Source of the DNA: Chrysochromulina tobinii
Lineage: Eukaryota; Haptophyta; Prymnesiales; Chrysochromulinaceae
DNA: 22,421 nucleotides
Assembly (NCBI GenBank): GCA_001275005.1
Contig: JWZX01002089.1
Coordinates: 1-22,421, forward strand
Direction: 5' to 3'
The first letter of the stretch is position 1. Every line of letters begins with the position of its first letter. The notes under the pieces are model-generated. The model saw nothing but the letters and a program-made list of their open reading frames with translations, was not told the origin of the DNA and ran no database searches. The position numbers were made by a program, and so were the translations under genes. Of the stretch, positions 15,045-22,421 are shown piece by piece.

Positions 15045-17933
15045 ATGCCTGCGCCCCCACGACGAACAGTCCAGTTGGAGGTGCGTGCTCAACGCGCCGG
15101 ACCCGTGACACGCGCACATTCGCCACCTGCTCCTCCATCCCTGCCCTTACCTTGCTGGTCTGCACAGGTGACCATCCTCTCGGCCAAGGGATTGGTCTCA
15201 TCCAAGGGTGAGGGTCAGGCGGTCTCTAGCAGCGCGAGCGTGACGTTCCTCGACCACCCTCCCGTCGAATCGCCGTTGGTCGGCGATACAGCCGAGCCTG
15301 AGTTCAATCTCTCTACGACGGCCTCCTTCCACGCCGATGACACGAGCTGCCTGCTGCTCCTCACGACACCACTCTCGGTTAGCATCTTCGAGGGCACAGA
15401 GAAGTCCCTGCTCGGCACAGCTGTCCTCTCGCTGGAACCGCTCATGCACTCAGCGGGCATGCCCGAGCAATGGGTGCCGCTCACGAAGGACGGCGTCGCA
15501 GCGGGCGAGGTACTCGTCGTGGTCATGGCCGCCATGTCGCTAATGAGTGAGGAGGACTGGGAAGAGTCGGTGCTCTTCACGCTCTCGCTCGAGAGCCTTT
15601 GCAACCTGCCCACGCGCTGGACCGATGCCGCGGATCATCCCTTCGCCTACAAGGCCGTGTGTACCGTCTTTGGCGAGGAGTTCACCTTTGCCGGCGGCAA
15701 ACTGGTGCGACCGACGCCACCGGCCGAAGGCGGGCCTGGCGAGGCAGCCGAGCCGGAGTCGGCCGCAGAGGCAACGGCGGCGTGCATCAGCTGGGCGGAT
15801 GCCAAGGTGGTGCGCTTCTTCGGACCCGAAGCCACGAACGCGCTGCGCAAGCAGTTGCAGGCGGGCGAGCCGCCCCTCTCAGTCTCGCTCTCGCGCGCCG
15901 TGAACAACGCGGAGACCCACTTTGATAGCAACGGCGGTAAGTACAAGGCGACGTGTGCTCCGCTGCTCGGAGGACTGCTCGTGGTCGACACGACCAGCTG
16001 CTTCGACCGCACACCCGTCGTGCCGCCGACCCCCCCATTCGAGATGGCTCCACCTCCCGACCCGCCTGCCAAGGGTAAGACCGGGCCCGAGGTCTTCCCC
16101 GTCGAGGAGGAGGAGGAGCACCCGTACACGACGTGTGGCACCTACCTTAAGTTCGCCGTGTCGACGTCGCAGCCACTCGATCCAAAGCCGCTTCCGCCTC
16201 CCCCGCCGCTCCCCAAGGTGGGCGAGCTCATCCCCAAGCGCGTGCTGCCGCAGTTCGCGCCCAAGACCGCCGCGGAGGAGTTCGACACGCAGGTGGCCAA
16301 CATTGTCGAGTCGATGGTGGGCGAGTGGTCAGCGCTCTTCCCCGACGTAGATGCGAGCAGCGCCACCGACGAGGCGTCCAAGGATGACCGGCGGCGCGCG
16401 CTGCTGTACGCGCTCAACACGTCGGGCAAGTACTGGATGTTCAAGGAGAAGCTCAAGCGCTCCGTCGTGCGCCTCGTCAAGGACACTATGTCGCGGCCCA
16501 CCAACGAGCCGCTCGACTCGCGCGCGAGCGACCTTTTCTACAACGACCTGTACGTGCAGCTCACGCAGCGGCTGCACAAGGCGCTTAACGGCGTCTTCTT
16601 CCCATCGACGGAGGCGGCGCCCGCGCCATCGCTCCCTGACCAACCCGAGGGCGCGGCAACCGCGGCGGTGCTTGGCGCGCTCGCGGACGAGATGGAGATG
16701 GTCTTCTCGTACGATGCGGCGGCCACGTACCACAAGGAGCGCATCGCCAGCTGCAAGCACCTCGCGGTCGCGTGGTACGACTACGCTCTCTTCCTGATGC
16801 GCGTCAACGACGCGCCCATGGCCGAGGAATGCTCCCGCGAGGCGATCGCTCTCTCGCCGGCGACGCCCGACTACCTGCTGGCGCATGGCGCCATCCTTGC
16901 GTCGCGCGGCAACCTTGAGGAAGCCGAGGTCTTCCTCAAGTCCGCGCTCGATGCGACGCCGAACGCGGTCGACGCGTGGCTCGTCGTCGCGCTGCTCTAC
17001 CACCTGATGGAGCGGGGGCGCGACAAGCGCACGGCGCTCAAGGCTGCCAAGGCGCTGTGCGACGAGGATTTGACGGGCGCTTACCTCGCGCTCGCACGCA
17101 AGCTGCTGCCAATCAACTGCGCTGTGCTCATTGAGCTCGCGCTGCAGCACGAGGAGCAGCTCTCCGGCGGCGTCACCGGCGCGCTCCTGCTCACGCGCGG
17201 CGAGATGCAGCTGCACAGCGCCAGTGCCGCCGTGGCCGCGAGCACGCTCGAGGCGGGGCTCGACGTCGCGCGCAAGAACGCTTCCGGTTACGCGCTGCTC
17301 GGCAAGGCGAGGCTGCAGCTCGGCGAAGTCGAGGCGGCACGTGCCGCCTTCGAGAAGGCGCTCGAGCGCTCACCGCAGCCCTACCCATTGGCGACTCTGC
17401 TGCTGCTTGGCCGCCTGTGCCTCGACGCAGGCGAGAGCGCGCGCGCCAAGGAGCTCTTCCTCTACGCGTGCCGCCAGCGTCCGAGCTGCACGTCGTGGCT
17501 CGGCGCGGGCCAGGCATGCCACGCCCTCGGCGAGCTCGAGCAGGCGGAGGAGGGCCTCTCGGAGGCCAACGTGCTCAACAACCGCCACCCGCTCGTGTGG
17601 GGGCAGCTCGCGCTGCTCTGCCTCGAGAAGGGGAGGCTCGAGGAGGCGGAGCAGGCGCTGCACGAGGCGTACAAGCTCGGCCTTGTCGCGGCGCCACTGC
17701 TGCAGCAGCTCGGCGGCGCGCTCATCAAGACAGGCCAGTGGCAGCGCGCCGAGGGCGCCCTGCTGCGCAGCCTGGGCACCGCAGAGAGCCCGCTGGCACG
17801 CAAGCTCCTCGGCGACGCGCTCGTCGAGCAGCAGCGACATGAGGAGGCACTCGCGGCGTACATGGCCGCAAGCGCGCAGGGGATGGACTGCAAGTCGCAG
17901 GCAGCTCTCTGCAAGTCGCGCCTCAATCGGTGA
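15045..17933 (+). CDS. CFAP70: CFAP70 (cilia- and flagella-associated protein 70), C2-like N-terminus plus TPR repeats
   Basis: About 933 residues after removing an in-frame 87-nt intron (15081-15167), starting at the ATG at 15045. CFAP70 is an axonemal protein linked to the outer dynein arm region and needed for normal beating. The N-terminus is a C2-like beta domain (VQLE-VTILSAKGL), followed by a second beta-rich part ending at CGTYLKFAVSTSQPLDPK and a Pro-rich hinge. A helical block then has the family-like YALNTSGKYWMFKEKLKRSV and LYVQLTQRLHKALNG segments. From about 16720 to the end are tandem TPRs, including AYYKER-like TYHKERIASCKHLAVAWYDY and the C-terminal CRQRPSCTSWLGAGQACHAL and GLSEANVLNNRHPLVWGQLA, which closely match the family's last repeats. 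No defect is visible. Its presence implies a motile flagellum. Confidence 0.93.
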   Translation: MPAPPRRTVQLEVRAQRAGPVTRAHSPPAPPSLPLPCWSAQVTILSAKGLVSSKGEGQAVSSSASVTFLDHPPVESPLVGDTAEPEFNLSTTASFHADDTSCLLLLTTPLSVSIFEGTEKSLLGTAVLSLEPLMHSAGMPEQWVPLTKDGVAAGEVLVVVMAAMSLMSEEDWEESVLFTLSLESLCNLPTRWTDAADHPFAYKAVCTVFGEEFTFAGGKLVRPTPPAEGGPGEAAEPESAAEATAACISWADAKVVRFFGPEATNALRKQLQAGEPPLSVSLSRAVNNAETHFDSNGGKYKATCAPLLGGLLVVDTTSCFDRTPVVPPTPPFEMAPPPDPPAKGKTGPEVFPVEEEEEHPYTTCGTYLKFAVSTSQPLDPKPLPPPPPLPKVGELIPKRVLPQFAPKTAAEEFDTQVANIVESMVGEWSALFPDVDASSATDEASKDDRRRALLYALNTSGKYWMFKEKLKRSVVRLVKDTMSRPTNEPLDSRASDLFYNDLYVQLTQRLHKALNGVFFPSTEAAPAPSLPDQPEGAATAAVLGALADEMEMVFSYDAAATYHKERIASCKHLAVAWYDYALFLMRVNDAPMAEECSREAIALSPATPDYLLAHGAILASRGNLEEAEVFLKSALDATPNAVDAWLVVALLYHLMERGRDKRTALKAAKALCDEDLTGAYLALARKLLPINCAVLIELALQHEEQLSGGVTGALLLTRGEMQLHSASAAVAASTLEAGLDVARKNASGYALLGKARLQLGEVEAARAAFEKALERSPQPYPLATLLLLGRLCLDAGESARAKELFLYACRQRPSCTSWLGAGQACHALGELEQAEEGLSEANVLNNRHPLVWGQLALLCLEKGRLEEAEQALHEAYKLGLVAAPLLQQLGGALIKTGQWQRAEGALLRSLGTAESPLARKLLGDALVEQQRHEEALAAYMAASAQGMDCKSQAALCKSRLNR
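15081..15167 (+). other. In-frame intron near the CFAP70 start (87 nt)
   Basis: Donor GTGCGT after CAGTTGGAG. A strong pyrimidine tract (CTCCTCCATCCCTGCCCTTA and on) leads to the acceptor CTGCACAG ending at 15167. The length is 29 codons without a stop, so the frame stays open unspliced. Splicing joins VQLE directly to VTILSAKGL, the expected first strand of the C2-like domain, and removes a Pro/Arg-rich insert. Confidence 0.88.
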
Positions 17934-18328
17934 GAAGCAACAGGGCGGACACAAAAGATGGCGAGGCGTGCTGTGACGCACTGAGAAGGCGCGGGCAGGC
18001 AGGCAGCGCGGCAGCTTCGGGGCTTTCATGCAGCAGACGACATGGGTAAGCGAAGGGGAGGGAAGGGTTGAATACAGCGCGTACGTCATCACTGAGAGGC
18101 TCCCGTGCGCACGTAAGCACGGGACTCGCGAACTGTGCTGCGTGCGCCATTACGCTTTGCGTTGGCGAATGGCGTTTGTGTCGACAGCGCGCTCCACGTG
18201 AGTCGTTTGTTCGGTTGGGTAAAGTTGTCCGCGTTTCCTGTGCAACTGCAAAAATCACAACGTGAAGGACGCGAAAGCGACTGCGCTGTGCATGGCATCC
18301 GACTCGTTTATGAGCATGAGAGATACAT

Positions 18329-18340
18329 GTTTGTACAAAC
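18329..18340. repeat. 12-bp palindrome in the presumed element leader
   Basis: GTTTGTACAAAC, about 245 bases upstream of the gag-like ATG. It may be part of a terminal repeat or promoter of the element, or a chance occurrence. Confidence 0.4.
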
Positions 18341-18379
18341 GAAAGACGTTACTTGTAGTTCGTTACGAAGAGTTATGTG

Positions 18380-18395
18380 GGAGAACAGGTTCTCC
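18380..18395. repeat. Near-palindrome in the presumed element leader
   Basis: GGAGAAC-AG-GTTCTCC, 7-bp arms with a 2-base centre, 40 bases after the GTTTGTACAAAC palindrome. The spacing may be meaningful for a recombinase-mobilised element, but this cannot be tested without the other terminus. Confidence 0.4.
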
Positions 18396-18584
18396 GGGGA
18401 GCCGTCACGGCGCCTCCTCAGGTTTTCGCTCTGTCGTCGTGACCTCTCGCATCACTGCGCGCGGTCTCGACTCCATAGCTCTCGCGTACTACGTGCGCGC
18501 GGTCCCCAGGACTTTAACTGACCGAGCACTCGTGCCCGTGTCGTCTCGCTGATCTTCGCCAGCGAGTTTTACTTACGACCATCA

Positions 18585-20108
18585 ATGCCTGATTCATCCG
18601 ACGACGAGTCCGAGGCGAAAGCGCCTCTGAGCACCATGGAGCAGATGCTTCAGGTGATCATGGAGAACCAGGAGAAAGCGGAGGAGCGCAACACGCTCCG
18701 TTTCGCAGCAATGCAGGACGCCATCGACGCGCAAGAAGTGGCGCGCGCCGCTGCCGCCGCCGCGCAGCCCGGCGCCTCCATCTGGGGTGCGCCTGCTGCA
18801 CAAGCCGGGTCTGGCTGGCTCAAGCGCATCGCCACTTCGACGACGACGCCGTCCGCCACGACGCCGTCCGCCACCGTGCCCAGTACCGTCCCACCCGCCC
18901 CACGGCCCGCTTCTAGCGCGGCCACGCTCGCCGCAGTCGCAGCGCTCGCCGCACCCTTGCGGCCAGTCGCCCTCGCCGACCAGTTCCTCAAGCGGCCGTC
19001 GTCGACCGCGACCGCCCCGACCGCAGCAGCAGCAACCGGCATCGCCGCCATCGCCGCGCGCGCAGCCGCGCGCGCTCGCGCCCGGGCGGCGCCCGCCCCA
19101 CCCGCGCCCATCGACGTCGACGCCGACGGCGACCGCGACGAGTACTTCGACGCGCTCGACGAGCAGTACGACCTGCTCACCGCGGCGCCCGACTCCGAGA
19201 AGTCGCTGGCTGACAACTTTGGCGGCCACCCGCTGCCCATCCAGCACCGCGCCAGATTCTGGCCGCGCAACGACAACTTCCAGGAGACGACGTGCCATTA
19301 CCACCCGGCGATCGCCGGCGACACCCTCAACGGCAAGCTCGTCGACAAGCTCGAGGCGCTCGGAGCGCAGCAGCACGCGGCCAAGCAGCCCGAGTTCGGC
19401 ACGCAGTACGCCTACGAGTGCCGCTCGCTCATCGCCGCGATCTCCTACCTCACGGACGCGTCCATGCAGCAGCAGGTCACGACCGCCTCCATCCTCGACT
19501 CCCTCAGGGACGCGGGCTCGATGCCCGCGGGCCTTGAATCGCTGCCGCAGGACTCCATCGACATGGCCGTCCACCTCAAGTCGTGCGTGAGCCACCTCAA
19601 GGAGCGCGTCGACGTCCTTCGCGCCGCCTCCCGTAATGCTCACGTGGAGGTCGAGATCCTCGCGCGGCTCTACGACTCCGAGGACCGCATTGCCGGCGAC
19701 CGCTCCGACCTCGGCGCCGCCGTCGAGGCACGCTCGCTCGAGGGCGCGACGCGAAAGATGATCTCGCAGTCCGCTTCTGAGCGCGTCACTGCTGCCGTCG
19801 GCGTGTCGAAGCTCACGCCGCGCGGGCCGCCGCCCAGGGAGCATCTCGGCGGCGGCCTCTCTCGCACTGCTCGCGACCGCGCACGCAAGCTACAGCCGGT
19901 CGGTGGCAGACAAGCTGGCGCCGCGGCAGTGGCCAAGCCTGCCCAAGCCCAGGCGGCCCAGGCTCAGGCGCCAAAGGTTCAATTTGCCCAGCCACAGCAG
20001 CAGGCCCAGCCTCAGGCGCAACCCGGCCGCGGCGCCGGCGGCCGTGGAGGTGGCGGCGCCGGCCGAGGCGCCGGTGCAGGCGGCGGCGCAGCAGCAGCCG
20101 CCAAGTAG
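18585..20108 (+). CDS. Gag-like ORF1 of DIRS-like element
   Basis: 507 residues from ATG 18585. The N-terminus has an acidic leader and a short coiled coil (STMEQMLQVIMENQEKAEER) that could mediate multimerisation. An Ala/Pro/Thr-rich linker follows (about 50-180), with a short duplicated TTPSA coding repeat near 18842-18873. A folded-looking core (about 183-400) includes EYFDALDEQYD, GHPLPIQHRARFWPRNDNF and YAYECRSLIAAISYLTDASM. The C-terminus is Gln/Ala-rich and ends in an RGG-type box (GRGAGGRGGGGAGRGAG), suited to RNA binding in place of the zinc knuckles of other gag proteins. I recognise it as gag-like from position and composition, not from a defined domain. Confidence 0.75.
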   Translation: MPDSSDDESEAKAPLSTMEQMLQVIMENQEKAEERNTLRFAAMQDAIDAQEVARAAAAAAQPGASIWGAPAAQAGSGWLKRIATSTTTPSATTPSATVPSTVPPAPRPASSAATLAAVAALAAPLRPVALADQFLKRPSSTATAPTAAAATGIAAIAARAAARARARAAPAPPAPIDVDADGDRDEYFDALDEQYDLLTAAPDSEKSLADNFGGHPLPIQHRARFWPRNDNFQETTCHYHPAIAGDTLNGKLVDKLEALGAQQHAAKQPEFGTQYAYECRSLIAAISYLTDASMQQQVTTASILDSLRDAGSMPAGLESLPQDSIDMAVHLKSCVSHLKERVDVLRAASRNAHVEVEILARLYDSEDRIAGDRSDLGAAVEARSLEGATRKMISQSASERVTAAVGVSKLTPRGPPPREHLGGGLSRTARDRARKLQPVGGRQAGAAAVAKPAQAQAAQAQAPKVQFAQPQQQAQPQAQPGRGAGGRGGGGAGRGAGAGGGAAAAAK

Positions 20109-20265
20109 GGAGCTCGCAGCGACCCGGCGTCTACAGAGAGACCGCCGGGCCGCGACGCGACCCCCTTGCCACCTCGCCCCTCCCCCCTTGCCCGCGCCCT
20201 TGCCCTCCGCGCCCGAGCCCTCGCCCTCCTCGCCGGAGACGAACTCGTGGCCAGGCATCGCGCCG

Positions 20266-20288
20266 CCCCCGCCGCCGCCGCCGCCGCA
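20266..20288 (+). repeat. GCC/CCG trinucleotide run between gag and RT
   Basis: A short (CCG)n microsatellite that in the RT frame encodes a run of prolines. It lies 160 bases after the gag stop and about 40 bases before the RT ATG. It could vary in length without breaking the frame. Confidence 0.6.
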
Positions 20289-20328
20289 CTTGGCGCCGTC
20301 GCGGCCGCCCGGGCTCCCCTCGCATCAG

Positions 20329-21489
20329 ATGCGCGTGCGCGCCTCCATCGATTTCTGGCGAGAAATCGGTGCCTCTCCCTTGATCCTACGCTGGATCCGA
20401 GAGGGCGTACGCATCGACTGGCTCCACCGCCCGCCCTCGCCGTTTCATCACGGCGTCTCTCGCACGCAGCCCGAGCACCGCGAGTGGCTGACGGCGGAGT
20501 GCGACCGCTGCCTCCTGACGGGTGCTTTCGTGCGAGCTACGTGTCTCGACTACGTCTCCAAGGCGTTCATCGTCGAGCACAACGGCAAGAAACGCCTCGT
20601 CTTCAACCTCAAGCATCTCAACGACTACTGCGTCAAGCGCCAGTGCCGTTTCGGCAGCCTCTCGGCCCTGCGCCGCACCCTACACGAGGGCGACTTAATG
20701 TGGTCGATCGACCTGACCGACGCCTACCACCACGTGGGCATCTACGAGCCCCACCAGAAGTACTTCACCTTCGCGATCGAGACTGCGCGGGGCGTCGAGT
20801 ATTTCTCCACCGGCGCGCTCAACTTTGGCTGGTGCCGCTCGCCGCAGATCTTCACGGACATCATGAAGCCGATCATCGCGTACCTCCGGAACCCACCGCC
20901 CGGCCTTCCAGTGGCGAGCGTGCTCCCTTGGCTCGACGACTTCTTGATGTCGTGCAACGGTCTCTTCGCGGATGCGATCAGAGCCCGCGACTTCTCTTTC
21001 GACACGTTGGAGCGCTGCGGTGTGCGGCGCAACGTCACGAAGGGGCAGCCCGAGCCGTCGACCATGCTGTTCGACCACCTGGGCTACGGAATCGACTCGG
21101 CCGCGATGCGCTTCCTCCTCACGACGAAGCGCGAGCGCAAGCTGCGTCTCGTCACGTCAGCGCTGCTGCGCTGGGCCGCACGCTCTCGGCGCCTCGTGCG
21201 CGTCGCAGTGGACGCGTTCGCGCAGCTCTGGGCCGACGAGAGCCTCGTCTGGGCGCACCCGCCGCCCGCCCTGCTTCCGCAGCTCGTACAGCTCCTCGAG
21301 GCGACCCCGTCGGCCTCAGCGATCGTGTGCGTGCCGCACTGGCCCGGCAGTCAGTGGTTCCGACCGCTGGCGGAGCTCTCGGCAGAGATGCTCGTCTTCC
21401 CGCCTGGCTCGCTCCAGCGTGTCGCCTTCGACGCACCGGCGCTGCTAGCCCAGTGGGGCGTCGCAGCCTTCCGCGTGCTACCTCGGTAG
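20329..21489 (+). CDS. Reverse transcriptase ORF2 of DIRS-like element (RNase H core apparently missing)
   Basis: 386 residues from the first in-frame ATG (20329), directly ahead of the conserved DFWREIGASPLILRWIREGV leader. The frame is open from at least 19903, overlapping gag in the +1 frame through a Pro-rich stretch with a (GCC)n tract, so frameshift or re-initiation is possible. RT landmarks are KAFIVEHNGKKRLVFNLKHL, the first catalytic Asp in WSIDLTDAYHH (20701-20733), ALNFGWCRSPQIFTDIM, and the catalytic LDD in LPWLDDFLM (20932-20940), with Trp in place of the usual Tyr of YxDD. After the connection (DHLGYGIDS ... LLTTKRERKLRL) the chain goes within a few dozen residues to VDAFAQLWADE and HWPGSQWFRPLAEL, segments that in DIRS elements follow RNase H. 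The D-E-D-D core of RNase H is not visible. Confidence 0.88.
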   Translation: MRVRASIDFWREIGASPLILRWIREGVRIDWLHRPPSPFHHGVSRTQPEHREWLTAECDRCLLTGAFVRATCLDYVSKAFIVEHNGKKRLVFNLKHLNDYCVKRQCRFGSLSALRRTLHEGDLMWSIDLTDAYHHVGIYEPHQKYFTFAIETARGVEYFSTGALNFGWCRSPQIFTDIMKPIIAYLRNPPPGLPVASVLPWLDDFLMSCNGLFADAIRARDFSFDTLERCGVRRNVTKGQPEPSTMLFDHLGYGIDSAAMRFLLTTKRERKLRLVTSALLRWAARSRRLVRVAVDAFAQLWADESLVWAHPPPALLPQLVQLLEATPSASAIVCVPHWPGSQWFRPLAELSAEMLVFPPGSLQRVAFDAPALLAQWGVAAFRVLPR

Positions 21490-21506
21490 CACCTGGTCGC
21501 CACCGC

Positions 21507-22421
21507 ATGCTGCTGCCACCGCCTCGTGAGACGGCAGCCAGCGCGTTCATGGCCACGCGCCTCGGTGGCATCCGCGGCTCCGCCACGGCCATCCGGCTGC
21601 TCCAGAGCGGCCTCGCCGCGTCGACGGCCCAGGGCTACGGCAACCTCTTCGCCAGATTCGCAGAATTCTGCGACGAGGAGGGCGTCTCGGCGCTGCCCGC
21701 CACGACCGCGACCGTCATCTCCTACATCGGGCACCTCGCCGACCTCGGCACGTGGGCCGCCTCGTCGATGCAGCCGATCTTCTCGGCCATCAACGACGCC
21801 CACCGCAGCCTTGAGCTGCCCCCGCCCGCCTGCGACAGCTTCTTCCTGAAGCGCGTTCGCACCGGCCTCGGCCGCGTTCAGGCCGCCGTCACGACCACGG
21901 ACGCCCGCACGCCGCTTCCGGCCGAAGCCGTGCTCGCCTTCATTGACGCGGCCGAAGCCCTGCCGGACGCGGAGCTACGCCACCTGCGCGAGTACGCAGC
22001 CCTGGCTCTTACCGCCCTGTTCGCCGGGCGCCAGGACTCGAGCGTGCATCTCCGCTCCGGCGACATCGGCATCGAGAACCTCGAGCTGTGGTTGCGCCTG
22101 TCCGAAAAGGGCAAGCGCCAGCAGTCCGTGCGCCGCATCGTACGGCTGCCCCTCTCGCCCTCGTCGGCCGACGGCCACGCCTCGGCCCTGCCTCGCGTCG
22201 GCGCGCTCCTCGCGCGCTACTTCGCCGCTCGCGCGCGCATCTCACCGCAGCTACCCGAGTTCGCCTTCCAGCTGCCCGGCGAGCAGCGACCGACGACAGC
22301 GTGCATGGAGCGATGGCTCGACCACGCGCTGACGCGCTGCCGCATCCGCCCGCCACCGGGGTTTGCATACCTCGGCCACTCCCTGCGCTCCCTGGGCGCA
22401 TCCGCCATGGCCGCCATCGGC
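21507..22421 (+). CDS. Tyrosine recombinase ORF3 of DIRS-like element (3' truncated by window)
   Basis: At least 305 residues from ATG 21507, or from 21549 (MATRLGGIRGSA), with no stop before the edge. It starts 17 bases after the RT stop, in the same frame as gag. The N-terminal part (STAQGYGNLFARFAEFCDEE, then VISYIGHLADLG) is a SAM-like core-binding domain. The catalytic part has the first Arg in ALFAGRQDSS (codon 22029-22031), the beta-hairpin Lys in LSEKGKRQ, and HxxR in GHSLRSLG (22377-22388). The active-site Tyr should lie about 30 residues further, beyond the window. The enzyme would integrate circular cDNA by site-specific recombination. Confidence 0.88.
   Translation, partial: MLLPPPRETAASAFMATRLGGIRGSATAIRLLQSGLAASTAQGYGNLFARFAEFCDEEGVSALPATTATVISYIGHLADLGTWAASSMQPIFSAINDAHRSLELPPPACDSFFLKRVRTGLGRVQAAVTTTDARTPLPAEAVLAFIDAAEALPDAELRHLREYAALALTALFAGRQDSSVHLRSGDIGIENLELWLRLSEKGKRQQSVRRIVRLPLSPSSADGHASALPRVGALLARYFAARARISPQLPEFAFQLPGEQRPTTACMERWLDHALTRCRIRPPPGFAYLGHSLRSLGASAMAAIG

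Larger units (their letters stand above)
17934..18584. other. Spacer between CFAP70 and the retroelement gag ORF; left end of element should lie here
   Basis: 651 bases with no convincing gene. It contains a 12-bp palindrome GTTTGTACAAAC (18329-18340) and a near-palindrome GGAGAAC-AG-GTTCTCC (18380-18395). Composition becomes less GC-rich at about 18060-18370 and then rises again. The left terminus of the DIRS-like element cannot be drawn because its right terminus is outside the window and no terminal repeat can be matched. Confidence 0.6.
18585..22421 (+). mobile_element. DIRS-like tyrosine-recombinase retrotransposon (partial, right end outside window)
   Basis: Three consecutive plus-strand ORFs give the order gag-like, reverse transcriptase, tyrosine recombinase, which defines DIRS-type retrotransposons (as opposed to Gypsy/Copia, which use a DDE integrase and protease). 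No aspartic protease or DDE integrase is seen. DIRS elements integrate a circular cDNA by site-specific recombination and carry inverted or split terminal repeats; none can be verified here. All three ORFs are open, so the copy is young or recently active, but the RNase H core appears missing. The left boundary is set at the first ORF for lack of evidence; the true end is probably between 17934 and 18584. Confidence 0.85.

Noticed and set aside
16329-17216. 295-codon minus-strand ORF
   Set aside because: Lies entirely inside the CFAP70 TPR region; high GC removes stop codons in the complementary frame.
18594-19844. 416-codon minus-strand ORF
   Set aside because: Shadow of the gag-like ORF in very GC-rich DNA. 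Composition is Arg/Gly/Val-rich without any domain, and the plus-strand ORF fits the retroelement order.
19903-20328. RT ORF starting at 19903
   Set aside because: The codon there is GTG, and the segment is Pro/Arg-rich antithesis of gag's RGG region; the first ATG (20329) abuts the conserved RT leader. A frameshift product remains possible and is listed as a finding.

Overview
The window is eukaryotic nuclear DNA from a flagellated protist, most likely a GC-rich microalga (haptophyte- or stramenopile-like; the exact lineage cannot be fixed by eye). The evidence is a class V-like myosin heavy chain, chromodomain and BET bromodomain proteins, an FG nucleoporin-like protein, the axonemal protein CFAP70, a secreted GH76-type mannanase and a DIRS-like retrotransposon. 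Genes are compact, with intergenic gaps of about 160-650 bp. Four short GT-AG introns (80-96 nt) can be inferred. All four donors read GTGNGY, and three of the four introns restore or tighten a recognisable domain; the fourth (the first GH76 intron) is optional and less certain.

Layout. 1-151 (-): edge fragment resembling the zinc-binding, SHDIVLLC-containing part of EXD2-type exonucleases. 211-1805 (+): GH76 enzyme with signal peptide, broken into two frames unless an intron at 806-900 is removed. 2245-4478 (-): chromodomain protein in two exons with a long disordered, FG/Gly-Met-rich tail. 4810-5877 (-): compact BET protein with two bromodomains and an ET domain. 6092-10072 (+): intronless myosin, divergent from the BET gene across 214 bp. 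10550-11731 (+): coiled-coil plus FG-repeat protein with a basic C-terminus. 12370-13188 (-) and 13351-14805 (+): two coiled-coil proteins transcribed divergently across 162 bp. 15045-17933 (+): CFAP70, whose first intron is hidden because it keeps the frame open.

From about 18.5 kb to the right edge is a DIRS-like (tyrosine-recombinase) retroelement: a gag-like ORF with an RGG tail, a reverse transcriptase ORF and a tyrosine recombinase ORF that runs off the window before its catalytic tyrosine. The three ORFs use two frames, gag and recombinase sharing one. The RT ORF appears to lack the RNase H catalytic core that DIRS elements normally carry.

Functional links. The BET and chromodomain proteins are neighbouring readers of histone acetylation and (probably) histone methylation. 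The CFAP70 gene and the coiled-coil gene just upstream lie in tandem, and the latter shares a divergent promoter with another coiled-coil gene, so this may be a small flagellar gene neighbourhood. I did not find a clearly new multi-gene system. The least ordinary items are the RNase H-less DIRS-like element, the myosin with an unfamiliar tail, the EXD2-like fragment lying head-to-head with GH76, and the coherent GTGNGY intron set.
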